Shown here piece after piece: positions 1 through 9,486 of a stretch of 35,609 nucleotides of DNA. The notes under the pieces were generated by a model. The model searched no databases, was not told the DNA's origin, and saw nothing but the letters and a program-made list of their open reading frames with translations. This DNA is from Acidobacteria bacterium UBA7540 (GTDB lineage: Bacteria > Acidobacteriota > Terriglobia > UBA7540): the NCBI GenBank assembly GCA_002478145.1, contig DLMI01000185.1, forward strand, positions 1 through 35,609, written 5' to 3'. Positions within the stretch are counted from its first letter, which is position 1. Every line of letters starts with the position of its first letter. The position numbers and the translations under genes were made by a program.

Positions 1-156
1 CACCTTGCCCCGGAATCCGCAGCCCTGCGACTCGCTCTCGAAACTGCCCCAAGCGGGGCCCAAAGCGCGAAAAACTTGCTCGTTTCCAGTGGACAACAAG
101 TCCGCACACGGGAGAGAAAGAGAAGAGGCATTCTTAAAAAATGAAGGGACGACGCT

Positions 157-270
157 GGAATGTCTATGAAAACAAAGGGTCGGTTTTCCACAGCCCCATG
201 GAAAGCGGGAATGTTATAGAAAACAAAGGTAGTTACGCATTGAAAGCGGGAATGTTATTGAAAACACAGC
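157..270. repeat. Three imperfect direct repeat units
   Basis: Three copies of a degenerate unit containing GGGAATGTTAT(A/T)GAAAACA lie at about 157-179, 201-230 and 242-270. The last two share GAAAGCGGGAATGTTAT followed by GAAAACA. Clustered short repeats of this sort occur at the ends of some IS21-like elements, but no transposase is in view, so this may be only an element end or a genome-wide dispersed repeat. The rest of 1-477 shows no convincing gene. Confidence 0.5.
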
Positions 271-477
271 ATGTTAGTCGTAAGTCGCCATTTCATTCTG
301 CGTGGCGGGATGGGCCATCGCGCTTCAGGCAACCGTGAGCATCGGGCAGCCGGATAGAATTGCGGCGGACTCGTGCTATCATGACTGCCCGCGAAGTAAT
401 GAGATTGGCGCCCCTTGGACATGAAGCGGTAGTGTGGACAATTGGGGTGACCAAGGGAGCGATTCAGGGAGGTGCAC

Positions 478-924
478 GTGCGAGAAAGTCCGGATCATTT
501 CGATGCTGAACTGTTGCTGCGTCTTTATGAACTGCGCCGCGAGGAGAAATTGCGCCAGGCGCGCCAGTGGATGATGGAGAAATTCCAGGCCGACTCGGTG
601 GAAGAGCTTGGCAGGCAACTCCCCCAGGGGTCTGAAGAGAACGCGTTCTTTCGCATGGCGTTAAGTTATTGGGACATGGCTGCGTCCCTTGTGAACCACG
701 GCCTGCTCAAAGAGGAGCTGTTTTTTGAAAACACCGCGGAATTTTGGCTGATCTGGGAAAAGGTGAAACACCTGGCGCCTGCCCTGCGGGAGGCCCGCAA
801 GAATCCCCTCGCCTGGAAAAGCCTGGAGACGCTGGCGCGCAAATATGAACAGTGGATGAAAACGCGCGCTCCGGAGGCTCTGGATTCTCTTCGCCAGAGG
901 TTGAAGGACGCGGCGCAGAAGTGA
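478..924 (+). CDS. Small helical conserved protein of unknown function
   Basis: Predicted cytoplasmic, about 148 residues, nearly all helical and rich in Leu, Arg and Glu, with no signal peptide and no membrane segment. The order is an Arg/Glu-rich N-terminal helix (RLYELRREEKLRQARQW), then a Phe/Trp-containing middle (ALSYWDMAASLVNHGLL), then a Leu-rich C-terminal helix. The pattern resembles conserved acidobacterial proteins that are sometimes placed near DUF4760; that is recall, not a search. The GTG at 478 is preferred over the GTG at 472 because the GGAGG at 467-472 then has normal spacing. It stands alone, with the deoC gene facing it. No function can be assigned. Confidence 0.75.
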   Translation: MRESPDHFDAELLLRLYELRREEKLRQARQWMMEKFQADSVEELGRQLPQGSEENAFFRMALSYWDMAASLVNHGLLKEELFFENTAEFWLIWEKVKHLAPALREARKNPLAWKSLETLARKYEQWMKTRAPEALDSLRQRLKDAAQK

Positions 925-1154
925 GTGGCGCAGAGGCGTTCTGCGGGTCTACGGCTTTTGCCGGGCTTAAGTGAGCCGCTTTTCAGCAATCCATCGTCCC
1001 GCCATTGCGGGTCAGCCTTCAGCGCTCAGCTATCCCGCCGCGGCGGGGCAGCTTTCATCACTCCCACGGTGCAGGTCGCAGTATCTTCACTGCCGGCTGC
1101 TTCGTGCATTTGAGGAGCCCCCTGGACAGGCTGGGGCCCTGCGCTTGCTGCTAC

Positions 1155-1181
1155 CCTGACACCTGAAACCTGACACCTGCC
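1155..1181. repeat. Degenerate word repeat (CCTGACACCTGAAAC type)
   Basis: A tandem of CCTGACACCTG words lies just downstream of deoC. Its reverse complement contains GGCAGGTGTCAGGTTTCAGG, which recurs exactly at 23231-23250. The 925-1183 interval also holds small GC-rich palindromes such as CCCGCCGCGGCGGG near 1033. No gene is evident there. Confidence 0.6.
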
Positions 1182-1183
1182 TT

Positions 1184-1867
1184 TCACCGCGCAAGCCGGC
1201 GCTTGCATTCCTCGAGGATGTCGGCGGTGCGGCTGGCGCCGACGCGTGTCACACCGAGGGCGCGGACCTCCAGCAGCTTGTCGAGATCGCGCACGCCGCC
1301 CGCAGCCTTCACCTGAACGTGCGCAGGTGAATGCGCCCTCATCAGTTTCAGATCCTCGATGGTCGCGCCCCCGCTGCCATAGCCGGTCGAGGTTTTCACC
1401 CAATCGGCCCGCAACTCGCCGCAGATTTCGCAGAGGCGGATCTTGTGCTCGTCTTTGAGGTAGCAGTTCTCAAAGATGACCTTAACCTTTTGGCCACGGT
1501 CGTGGGTGAGGTCAATGACCGCCTTGAGTTCCTTGCGCACATAATCCCAGTCGCCGCTGAGGACCTTGCTGACGTTTACAACTGTGTCCAGTTCCTCGCC
1601 GCCGTCGTCGAGCGCCTGTTTCGCCTCCGCAAGTTTGATTGCCGTCGTGTGGCCGCCGTGCGGGAAGGCTATGGTGGTGCTCGCCCTGACCGTGCTGCCG
1701 CGCAGAATTTCCGCACAGCGCTTCAAGTAATACGGCATGATGCAGACGCTGGCGCAGTTGTAATCCGCCCCCTGTTGGCATCCCTTCTCGAGTTCCTTGT
1801 CTGTCAGGCCAGGATTCAGTAAAGAGTGGTCAATCATCTTCGCAATATCTTCGTACGTGTAATCCAT
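1184..1867 (-). CDS. deoC: Deoxyribose-phosphate aldolase
   Basis: Class I aldolase that splits 2-deoxyribose-5-phosphate into glyceraldehyde-3-phosphate and acetaldehyde in deoxynucleoside salvage; cytoplasmic. The 227-residue product has the full family length. Asp94 lies in the ELDTVVNVS strand. Lys158 in WVKTSTGYG is the expected Schiff-base lysine, and Lys187 in VQVKAAGGV is the second active-site lysine. The reading frame stays open much further upstream, but ATG at 1867 is chosen because it has a strong ribosome site (AAGGAG, 7 bases before) and the family N-terminus begins here (MDYTYEDIAKMIDHSLL). It is single, divergent from the M50 protease gene, with a word-repeat patch in its upstream region. 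Confidence 0.95.
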   Translation of the reverse strand: MDYTYEDIAKMIDHSLLNPGLTDKELEKGCQQGADYNCASVCIMPYYLKRCAEILRGSTVRASTTIAFPHGGHTTAIKLAEAKQALDDGGEELDTVVNVSKVLSGDWDYVRKELKAVIDLTHDRGQKVKVIFENCYLKDEHKIRLCEICGELRADWVKTSTGYGSGGATIEDLKLMRAHSPAHVQVKAAGGVRDLDKLLEVRALGVTRVGASRTADILEECKRRLAR

Positions 1868-1960
1868 CGCGTTCTCCTTATGATGGTGCGCGATTCTCCA
1901 AAACTGAGAGTGTACACGCCACAGCGTCATTTTGGAACGTTCTGGCCCCGGAGAACACCA

Positions 1961-1994
1961 GGCAGTGAGCAGAGAGCAGAAGGCAGCAGGCAGT
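1961..1994. repeat. Degenerate word repeat (GGCAG/GAGCAG type)
   Basis: A run of short words (GGCAGTGAGCAGAGAGCAG, then AAGGCAGCAGGCAG) lies between the divergent deoC and M50 genes. It is low-complexity, not coding, and of the same style as patches at 19171, 20691, 23231 and 27261. Confidence 0.5.
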
Positions 1995-2130
1995 TGCGCC
2001 AATCGACTGCTGACGCTTGCAGGCGCCAGGCAAGCAGTGTTACCTTCGCTTGTGGTGACATCAAGCGCCTCTAGCTCAGACTGGCCCACTACGGCTGGCG
2101 AGGCGCGCACCGGAGCGGAGGGAGTGAATC

Positions 2131-3231
2131 ATGCGCTGGTCCTGGAAAATCGGAACAATCGCCGGCATTGGCGTGTACATGCACGCTACCTTCCTCCTGC
2201 TCATCCTTTTCATACTTGGTCTCTATTTGCACCAGGGACGCACGCTGGAGGGGGCGCTCGCTGGCACACTGTTTATCCTGGTCATCTTTGGTTGCATCGT
2301 GCTGCACGAGCTAGGTCATGCGCTGGCCGCGCGCAAGTACGGTATTCACACGCGCGATATTACGTTGTTACCGATCGGGGGGCTGGCGCGCCTCGAGCGG
2401 ATGCCGGATGTGCCGATCCAGGAGCTTTGGGTGGCGCTTGCGGGGCCGGCCGTGAATGCGGTGATTGCGGGCGGGTTATATGTGGGGGCCCGTATCGCCG
2501 GTATTTCCCCTCAGGTTCAGCCTTTCCATTGGTTGGGGGGAAATTTCTTGAACAGGTTAATGGTGGTCAACCTCTGGTTGCTGGCCTTTAACCTCATTCC
2601 CGCATTCCCGATGGATGGTGGGCGCGTCCTGCGCGCCATTCTTGCCTCGCGCATGGAATACACACGGGCCACGGTCCTTGCCTCGCGCATCGGCCAGGCC
2701 ATCGCCTATGTTTTTGGTTTCGTGGGCCTGTTTACCGACCCTTTCCTTCTTTTCATTGCTTTGTTCGTTTGGATGGGCGCTGAGCAGGAAGCCGCGATGG
2801 TGCAGGTGCATACCTCCCTCGGGGGCATCCCGGTGCAGCGGGCTATGCTTACGGAATTCCGCACCCTCAGCCCGGACGACGCGCTCCAGACCGCCATCGA
2901 CCATACCCTCGCTGGGGGACAGCAGGATTTTCCCGTCGTATTCGGTGACCATGTCCTGGGTGTGCTCACTCGGGAAGATGTACTCCGCACGACCGCTCAG
3001 CAAGGTTCTAACGTCCATGTCCGCGAGGCCATGAACCGTGAGTTCAAGCCGGTTGACTCACACGACATGCTGGAGAGTGCCCTTGCCGTTCTGCACGGCT
3101 GCAAGTGCCGTTCCTTACCCGTAATCCATGATGGCCAACTGGTCGGCATGCTCACCACCGACAACGTGGGCGAGTTCCTGATGATTCAGTCGGCGTTGCG
3201 ACGGGCCCGCCACGGTGAAACACCGCAGTGA
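2131..3231 (+). CDS. Site-2-type M50 zinc metalloprotease with two CBS domains
   Basis: Intramembrane protease of the Rip3/SpoIVFB-like branch of M50. Members cut membrane-bound anti-sigma factors or similar substrates; the substrate here is unknown. The 366-residue product starts with several hydrophobic helices. The zinc motif HELGH is at residues 59-63, and the third ligand region NLIPAFPMDGGR places Asp162 in a later helix. After the membrane core, residues about 240-360 form two CBS domains (a TLSPDDALQTAI segment and a VDSHDMLESAL segment), which usually sense adenine nucleotides. ATG at 2131 follows a GGAG/GAGG-rich stretch. It is single, with no partner anti-sigma factor next to it. 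Confidence 0.93.
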   Translation: MRWSWKIGTIAGIGVYMHATFLLLILFILGLYLHQGRTLEGALAGTLFILVIFGCIVLHELGHALAARKYGIHTRDITLLPIGGLARLERMPDVPIQELWVALAGPAVNAVIAGGLYVGARIAGISPQVQPFHWLGGNFLNRLMVVNLWLLAFNLIPAFPMDGGRVLRAILASRMEYTRATVLASRIGQAIAYVFGFVGLFTDPFLLFIALFVWMGAEQEAAMVQVHTSLGGIPVQRAMLTEFRTLSPDDALQTAIDHTLAGGQQDFPVVFGDHVLGVLTREDVLRTTAQQGSNVHVREAMNREFKPVDSHDMLESALAVLHGCKCRSLPVIHDGQLVGMLTTDNVGEFLMIQSALRRARHGETPQ

Positions 3232-3360
3232 AGTTCAACGCCGGACGCCGTTATTAAGCTTTTTCGCTAGAGTGTGACGCTGCGATCTGTCACAATTAGG
3301 TGGGGGACTCAGGGGATTTAACGCAAGCTTGATCTTAAGCCGAAAATTTTGGACTGAGAG

Positions 3361-3454
3361 ATTGTTGAAAAACGTGTGACAGGGAGCCGGAAGGGTGAGG
3401 CGGGACAGGTTCCACCCCGCCATTCCGACGTGCTCAAAGAGGTTTTTCAGCAAC
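3361..3454. repeat. Inverted repeat with GTTGAAAAAC-type arms
   Basis: ATTGTTGAAAAAC at 3361-3373 is mirrored by GTTTTTCAGCAAC at 3442-3454 (11 of 13 positions pair). A smaller GGCGGG/CCCGCC hairpin lies inside. It occupies the 358-bp gap before the phosphorylase gene, with no coding potential. It could be a terminator-like structure for the M50 gene or a small dispersed palindrome. Confidence 0.45.
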
Positions 3455-3589
3455 CTGGAGGAATATGCGACAGCCCCGCTGGTCCGAGCGGAAGCGCTCT
3501 TGTTCAATTCTATTTCGGCGCCCGCGCCGTGTAATACGTAGAACCAGTGAGATTGCGCTGCGTTCGCGAGACACGAGAATGAGGTTCCT

Positions 3590-5300
3590 ATGATTCCCCC
3601 TTCCACACCTTCGCGAGTTGCCTACTTCTCCATGGAAGTGGCCCTTGACCCATCCATGCCGACGTACAGCGGTGGCCTGGGAGTGCTTGCCGGAGACACG
3701 TTGCGGTCTGCCGCGGATCTCGGTGTTCGGATGGTGGCGGTGAGTCTCCTTTACCGCAAGGGATATTTTGTGCAGCACCTGGACGAGCACGGCAACCAGA
3801 CGGAGTCTCCGGCCACATGGAATCCCGAAGAGAAGCTGGAACTGATGAAGCCCGTGGTCTCCGTAAAGATCGAAGCACGCGAGGTCAAGATACGCGCTTG
3901 GCGTTACCTGGTGGAAGGGATCGCCGGGGATGTCGTCCCGGTTTATTTGCTCGATACAGGCCTGCCTGAGAACTCTGCTTGGGACCAGGGGTTGACGGAT
4001 CGGCTCTATGGCGGCGATCGCCATTATCGCCTTTGCCAGGAAGCAGTGCTCGCCATGGGAGGCGTAGCTATCCTCCCCATGCTGGGGCACCACCACATCT
4101 CCAGTTATCACATGAATGAAGGGCACGCCGCCTTGCTGGTCCTGGCCCTGGTGGAGCGGCGCTTGGCCGGCCGCAACGTCCGTGATGCCAAGCAGGATGA
4201 CATTATCGCGGTTCGGCATAAGTGCGTGTTCACAACTCACACGCCGGTGCCGGCGGGCCATGACCAGTTTCACATCGACATGGTCCGCCAGGTGTTTGGC
4301 GAAGACCGAGCGGCCGCTCTTCAGTCCCTCAAGGTCTGCCTGGATGGGCATCTGAACATGACTTACTTGGCCCTGGCAGGTTTCCCGCTATGTGAACGGT
4401 GTGGCGATGCAGCATGGCGAAGTTTCGCGCCACATGTTTCCGAGCTATTCGGTCCGAGCCCTCACCAACGGCGTCCACGGACTTACTTGGACCACGCCGC
4501 CTTTCCGCGAGCTTTACGACCGGCACATGCCTGAGTGGCGGCGAGACAACCTTTACCTCCGGTATGCGATCGGTATTCCTCCCGAGGAAATTCAGACTGC
4601 CCACATGCAGGCCAAGCGCACGCTGTTGGATGAAGTTCACAAGCGCACAGGCATGCAACTCGATGATAAGGTTATGACCATCGGATTTGCGCGGCGGGCA
4701 GCGACCTACAAGCGGGCGGATCTGCTGTTCTGGAAGCCCGAGCAATTGAGATGGATTGCCCGCAATGTTGGCCCCTTCCAGGTTGTTTGCGGTGAAAAGG
4801 CTCATCCAAACGACGGAGGAGGGAAGGATCTGATCCGCCGGATCTTCCAGGCGAGCGAGTCCCTTAAAGATACGATTAAGATTGTTTACGTGCCCGACTA
4901 TGATTGGGGCTGGGCGCCCCTGATTTGTAGCGGTGTCGATCTTTGGTTGAACACGCCCAAACGCCCGCAGGAGGCCTCGGGGACGAGCGGCATGAAAGCC
5001 GCGCTCAACGGCGTTCCGAGTTTAAGCATCCTGGACGGCTGGTGGGTGGAGGGTTGTCTGGAGGGTTTTACCGGCTGGTCGATTGGTGATGGCACCGGGA
5101 CCATGGAAAACGAGGAGGCCGAAGCCGCTTCCTTGTACGCCAAGTTGGGAACGATCATTCTCCCCATGTTTTATGGCCGGTCACAAGCCTATGCAGCAGT
5201 GATGCGTTCCGCTATTGCCATCAACGGTTCGTTCTTCAATACCCAAAGGATGATGTCGCAATACATTTCGAACGCCTACTTTCAGGATAGTGAGTTTTGA
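3590..5300 (+). pseudogene. glgP: Alpha-glucan (glycogen) phosphorylase, short form, interrupted by a +1 frameshift
   Basis: GT35 phosphorylase, which releases glucose-1-phosphate from glycogen using PLP. The N-terminal part runs in one frame from ATG 3590 to about 4383. The C-terminal part continues in another frame to the stop at 5298. Removing one T from the TTT at 4381-4383 restores LALAGSRYVNGVAMQHGE, the expected family sequence, and gives a 569-residue protein. The start YFSMEVALDPSMPTYSGGLGVLAGD is typical of the short TIGR02094-like group that lacks the N-terminal DUF3417 extension. The PLP lysine is in EASGTSGMKAALNG (codon 4995-4997, residue 469 of the repaired product). Both halves are otherwise intact, so this may be a recent mutation or a base-call error. 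Its 3' end overlaps the convergent GH57 gene by 19 bases. Confidence 0.88.
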
Positions 5301-6898
5301 GACGAGGCTGAAAAGGCGCAGTGGAACATGTTATAGATGTCGAAGGGGAAGATGTTGTCTTGGCTCTCGATAGCGGAGAGTCCGGCCTCGTCGATTGCGC
5401 CGCTTCGGATCTGGTGCACGAGACGGTTCAAGCGGACGAGGTGCGTCTTGGTTCGATTGGTGGCGTACTCAACCGTTGTCCCCGAGCTAATCATGAATGC
5501 CCAATCACTCGCCTGCGCCAACACGAGCTCTCTCCCGGCCTGATTGAGCGCCCGCAAGGCCAGGCCTTCGGCCCGAGGATAGCTCTCGGCCAACCTTTCC
5601 ATCAGGTCCGCCGCCTTGTGAAGCTGGGGATAGATCCAGTCGTTGCTGCGATTAAGCCAGACATCGTTGAAACCCTCATATCCCCAACTCGACATGGCCG
5701 GCATAGCTACCTGATTCAACGGGTATTCCTCCAGATACTCGGAAAGCGTAACCAGGCGGATCGCCTCTTGTTTCTGAGCAATCTTGCGGACCAGGTAATT
5801 GAGCCAGGTTGGCCCTTCATACCACCAGTGACCGAACAATTCGGCATCGTAAGGTGCGACGATGACGGGCTTCCGATCCATGATCGAGGTCAGATATTCG
5901 ATCTGTTTCTCCCGGTTGAACATAAAGTTGGCGGCGTGGATCTCGGCTTTTCTTTCGGCCCACTCGGGAACGTAAGCCTCTTTGTGATCGGTTTTTCCGG
6001 TGACGCGATAGTACTTGATGCCGGTGTCGAACCTGATGCCGTCTTGATGAAGGTAAGGCTTGAGGTAATCATCGTCGAGGTCATACGCGATATCCCGGTA
6101 AAACTCGCGGTAGTCGTGGTCTCCCGGGTACCCTTCCACTGAGCTCCAAACCTGCTTTGATGAATCGGGGTCGCGTCCAAAAGCCACCACGCCCGATGGG
6201 CAACTGACGGGCGCAAGGACGCCGTATCGGGGTCGCGGTTCGGCGCGAGTGATCCCGTGCGTCTCCAAGATCGTGAAGCGGATGAGCTGCTCACGAAGCA
6301 TTCGATCGACGCCGGGACAAAAACCACATTCGGGTAACCAGAAGCCCCTCGGCCTTCGATCGAATACCTTCTCATAATGCTCGATTCCGATTTGGGCTTG
6401 CGCTCGAACCGCGGCGGGGTTTACCGACAGCAGAGGAAGATATGCATGGGTAGCCGAGCTGGCGAGGATTTCAATTTTCCCTAACTCCTGAAGCCTCCGG
6501 AAAACCTGGACCAAGTTGCGCTCATAACGGTGGAGGAATGCCTCTCGCACTTCGGTGAACCGCCGATGATACATGCAGGCCAAGCGGTAGAACTCGGGCT
6601 GTGAGGCTGTTCGGGCGATCTCCTTTTCCGCGAGCTCTATGAGACGCTCGATCCTTCTCAGGTATCGTGACTGCAAAAAGGGGTCCAAGAGCATCGAGAC
6701 GAGGGGCGGCGTGAGCGAGAATGTCAAGCGAAAGTCGATGGCATCTTCGAGGAGGCCCTCCAAAACGAGGAGCAACGGAATATAGACTTCCGTGATGGCC
6801 TCGTAGAGCCAGTTCTCCTCGAGCGATTCCTCATGCTCAGGATGCCGTACGAAGGGAAGGTGCGCGTGAAAGACAATGGCCAGATAGCCCTTTTCCAT
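5282..6898 (-). CDS. GH57 1,4-alpha-glucan branching enzyme (DUF1957)
   Basis: Predicted cytoplasmic glycogen branching enzyme of glycoside hydrolase family 57, making alpha-1,6 branches in alpha-1,4-glucan. It has 538 residues, typical of the bacterial/archaeal GH57 branching group. The start HAHLPFVRHPE is motif 1. Glu190 in FWLPECGF is the expected nucleophile, and Asp351 in APYDAELFGHWWYEG the acid/base. These positions fit the Thermococcus TK1436 enzyme (Glu183, Asp354). The C-terminal helical DUF1957 part (about 400-520) includes SDWAFMISSGTTVEYA. It lies 55 bases downstream of the DUF4912 gene on the same strand, so the two probably form an operon, and it converges on the phosphorylase gene with a 19-base overlap. 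Confidence 0.92.
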   Translation of the reverse strand: MEKGYLAIVFHAHLPFVRHPEHEESLEENWLYEAITEVYIPLLLVLEGLLEDAIDFRLTFSLTPPLVSMLLDPFLQSRYLRRIERLIELAEKEIARTASQPEFYRLACMYHRRFTEVREAFLHRYERNLVQVFRRLQELGKIEILASSATHAYLPLLSVNPAAVRAQAQIGIEHYEKVFDRRPRGFWLPECGFCPGVDRMLREQLIRFTILETHGITRAEPRPRYGVLAPVSCPSGVVAFGRDPDSSKQVWSSVEGYPGDHDYREFYRDIAYDLDDDYLKPYLHQDGIRFDTGIKYYRVTGKTDHKEAYVPEWAERKAEIHAANFMFNREKQIEYLTSIMDRKPVIVAPYDAELFGHWWYEGPTWLNYLVRKIAQKQEAIRLVTLSEYLEEYPLNQVAMPAMSSWGYEGFNDVWLNRSNDWIYPQLHKAADLMERLAESYPRAEGLALRALNQAGRELVLAQASDWAFMISSGTTVEYATNRTKTHLVRLNRLVHQIRSGAIDEAGLSAIESQDNIFPFDIYNMFHCAFSASSQNSLS

Positions 6899-6953
6899 TT
6901 TTCCTGCTGTGAGAATAAGCGGCCGCTCGCGGTCAGTGATCCCTTTTCAATCT

Positions 6954-7772
6954 TCAACGGTCACTGGGGCCCGTATTCTCCTCCCTGGACGCCATCTTTC
7001 CCGAGGACATGCCGAAAAGGAAGCTCCTTTCGTTCATTGCGGTGAGATCGGTGTCATCATTTAGCCCGGATTCGGAGTTTCTGACCCGCCCTTGTTCGGG
7101 CTCGGAAACAAACTGGCGCCAGTCTTGCAAACTGTATGGCTCAGCAGGTCGTTGCCCAATCTCGGCGGACTCGGCTGCGCCCGACGATTCTGGTCGCATT
7201 CTCACTGGCCCCGGAACGTGCCCGGCGGGCGGTGGGACAGCCTCGACTCGGTGGTAGTCTCCCTCAACAAGCATATAGGTCTCTTCCGCCCTTCCCGAAG
7301 GCCGGGCGCGAGGGGTCTGGGCGATATTGGACCGCGCCAGGGGATGGAATTGGCCATCATTGGTCCGCAAGCCCAAATCAACACAGTAGGACTTCGCGGG
7401 ACCCCATAGGTGTACGTACCAGTTTCCCGCGCCAAGGTCGATGTCAACGTCGAAATGGCTGTGCGCATTCGTGCCGTCAAAAATGATAGACGTGATATCG
7501 CGGAACCTCAGCACAGGCTGGGCTCGCAGAGCAGGTCGGCCGAGAAGTTTCTTGATCTCCTTCAGGTCGTGTGGCGGCACCTCCCAGTAGACATGGACCA
7601 GGTATGGGTTAACAGGGAGGAGCACCACCCGCGTATGCTCATAGAAGTGCGGGAACTCGCTTGGCTTTATCGGAAGCCCGGGGAACACTTTGGAAATCTC
7701 AACTTTCTGCCCCCTGACTAGCTTCCTTCGGCGGCCGCCCCTCTTGGACTTGGTCGAATCTCGTTGGCTCAC
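6954..7772 (-). CDS. DUF4912 domain protein linked to GH57 branching enzyme
   Basis: A 272-residue protein of unknown biochemical role. The basic N-terminus (KSKRGGRRRKLVRGQK) is followed by a DUF4912 core at about residues 45-165. The core includes VVLLPVNPYLVHVYWEVP and WYVHLWGPAKSYCVDLGLR, a beta-rich fold that may bind carbohydrate. The last 100 residues are low-complexity and hydrophilic. GTG at 7772 is taken as start, with a weak GAAGAG upstream. DUF4912 genes often sit next to GH57 glucan enzymes (recall from family contexts), as here, so a role in glucan handling is inferred. There is no signal peptide. Confidence 0.85.
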   Translation of the reverse strand: MSQRDSTKSKRGGRRRKLVRGQKVEISKVFPGLPIKPSEFPHFYEHTRVVLLPVNPYLVHVYWEVPPHDLKEIKKLLGRPALRAQPVLRFRDITSIIFDGTNAHSHFDVDIDLGAGNWYVHLWGPAKSYCVDLGLRTNDGQFHPLARSNIAQTPRARPSGRAEETYMLVEGDYHRVEAVPPPAGHVPGPVRMRPESSGAAESAEIGQRPAEPYSLQDWRQFVSEPEQGRVRNSESGLNDDTDLTAMNERSFLFGMSSGKMASREENTGPSDR

Positions 7773-7857
7773 TCTTCGCTCGCTAGCCTGTCTTGACGCG
7801 CATTCGAGAGATTACCCTGCATTCCCTCACTCCAGCCAAACCGGACATCCGTTGCGC

Positions 7858-8067
7858 CTACCGTCCGGGCTGGAATGACTTCCATTCCAGTCGGCAGTCC
7901 GAGCACTTGAGTGCGCCATACACGTTATAATAACTGCTGTAGCCCGAACTCGTATCGGTTTTCGCAAGCGTAAACTCGTCGTGAATGTGCGCGTGCTGAT
8001 GGCAAAGACCCCTACCGCACGCTGCGCAGGTTCCTCTTGCCTCCTGCTCGCAGAACCAACATTTCAT
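7858..8067 (-). CDS. Small Cys/His-rich zinc-binding protein (DUF2180/B-box-like)
   Basis: A 69-residue protein with regularly spaced metal ligands. CWFCEQEARGTCAACGRGLCHQHAHIH forms a likely CxxC...CxxC...C..H..H cluster near the N-terminus, and CSDC follows near residue 57. This is like the DUF2180 family of small treble-clef or B-box-like proteins. It may bind zinc and act as a protein- or nucleic-acid-binding adaptor; no function is known. ATG at 8067 is the only sensible start. It sits between the GT4 glucan-synthase-like gene and the DUF4912 gene on the same strand, so it may be co-transcribed with the glucan genes, although the 261-base gap upstream could hold a separate promoter. Confidence 0.75.
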   Translation of the reverse strand: MKCWFCEQEARGTCAACGRGLCHQHAHIHDEFTLAKTDTSSGYSSYYNVYGALKCSDCRLEWKSFQPGR

Positions 8068-8328
8068 ACAGCATAGCTCCCTTCTTCCTAAATGACAAAA
8101 GCCTCTGTCTACGAGACCTCCACCTGCAAAGCACCCATTGCCGGCCCCGAGTCCGCTACTGCGCTAATCTGTTGATTTCGTCAAGCAATTGGCGAGAGGA
8201 TGCAGGTTACCCGGCGGTTGATGCATATGCAGACCCAGGAGATGGTACACAGCGGGCACTCCTCATCCCTCCTTATGAAGTCGCCGCCTCGGTTATTGGC
8301 TCGTCACCCTACCCTATGCTCGTCGCGG

Positions 8329-9486
8329 CTAATGATAGTACACGTGCAAGGTCTGATCCGCAATCCGGTTCCAGGTGAAGGCGGCTTCGACAGCCATCCT
8401 TCCATTGCGGCCCATCCAGCGAGCCCATTCGAAGTTTGTAAACAGCGTCCCCAAGCCCCACCCGACGGAATTGGGATTGGGATGGATCTTGAGGCCATTA
8501 ACAGCGTGCCAGACGTATTCATTGGGGCCGCCGTTCACGGTTGCCACGACCGGCTTGCCGGCACTCCAGGCCTCTAACACCACAATTCCAAAAGGCTCGT
8601 TGCGGCTCGGCACGCACAGCACATCGCAAGTCTTATAGAGCTCTGGCAGTTCATGCCCGTTCTTGAAACCGAGGAACCGCGTCGCGTGTGCCACGCCAAG
8701 CTGCCGCGCGCGATGTTCAAGAGGTCGGCGCAGCTCACCGTCGCCGGCAAAGATGAATTTCACACTCGGATAATGGCGCAGCAGGCCGGGAATGGCTTCC
8801 ATGAGGAGGTCGGGGCCCTTCTGATGCACCATCCGCCCTACAAACAGGACGACCGGGTCCATGGGACCGATTCCATACCCCGCCTTCACCCCCCCCGGAT
8901 CAAGCCAGCCTTCGAAGTGGTGAAGATTGACGCCGTTGTAGATCGGTGTAACTTTCCACTCAGGAACTTGGTACATCCACATAATTTCATGTTTTAGGGA
9001 TTGGGAGACGGCAATCACCCGATCCGCCCAATAGGTTCCCGCGCGCTCCTGGTGGCGAACGCGCGCGCAGCGGCCTCCATAGAAGTCGTTGCCGCAGCGC
9101 CCGTACTCGGTTGAGTGCACCGTGAGAACGGTTTTTCGGCCACGGCCTTGCTTGATCCAGATCATCGCGTTGGCCGCTAACCAATCGTGCGCATGTATGA
9201 TGTCGAACGGGCCAATGAAATCCTCGGTGGCCAAGACGTAATGCACGAACGAGCGGCACATGTTATTGACTTCTTCGACGAAATCCGAGTGCAACTGGAA
9301 GGGGCAGCGGTGATAATGGACACCGTGAATGAGCTGATAATGTGATTGGCCCGGACCCATCCGCGTGAAGACATGGACTTCGTTTCCCTTGCGTTCGAGC
9401 GCCGCCGCCAACTCGGTGACATGGGCGGCGACTCCTCCCACGGGGATGGAATGAAGAGACTCCCAAACGAGCATTGCGATTCGCAT
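8329..9486 (-). CDS. GT4 family glycosyltransferase, glycogen-synthase-like
   Basis: Retaining GT-B glycosyltransferase of 385 residues, probably making alpha-1,4-glucan from a nucleotide sugar. The N-terminal Rossmann half opens with MRIAMLVWESLHSIPVGGVA and a conserved GGVAAHVTELAAAL loop. The acceptor half carries IIHAHDWLAANA. The C-terminal half has VLFVGRMVHQKGPDLL and the donor-site signature NEPFGIVVLEAWSAGKPVVA (EX7E). Similarity to GlgM/GlgA-type enzymes fits the flanking GH57 and phosphorylase genes, but a trehalose or cell-surface role is possible. ATG at 9486 is preferred over the in-frame ATG at 9495, because GGGAGG lies 9 bases before it. Confidence 0.85.
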   Translation of the reverse strand: MRIAMLVWESLHSIPVGGVAAHVTELAAALERKGNEVHVFTRMGPGQSHYQLIHGVHYHRCPFQLHSDFVEEVNNMCRSFVHYVLATEDFIGPFDIIHAHDWLAANAMIWIKQGRGRKTVLTVHSTEYGRCGNDFYGGRCARVRHQERAGTYWADRVIAVSQSLKHEIMWMYQVPEWKVTPIYNGVNLHHFEGWLDPGGVKAGYGIGPMDPVVLFVGRMVHQKGPDLLMEAIPGLLRHYPSVKFIFAGDGELRRPLEHRARQLGVAHATRFLGFKNGHELPELYKTCDVLCVPSRNEPFGIVVLEAWSAGKPVVATVNGGPNEYVWHAVNGLKIHPNPNSVGWGLGTLFTNFEWARWMGRNGRMAVEAAFTWNRIADQTLHVYYH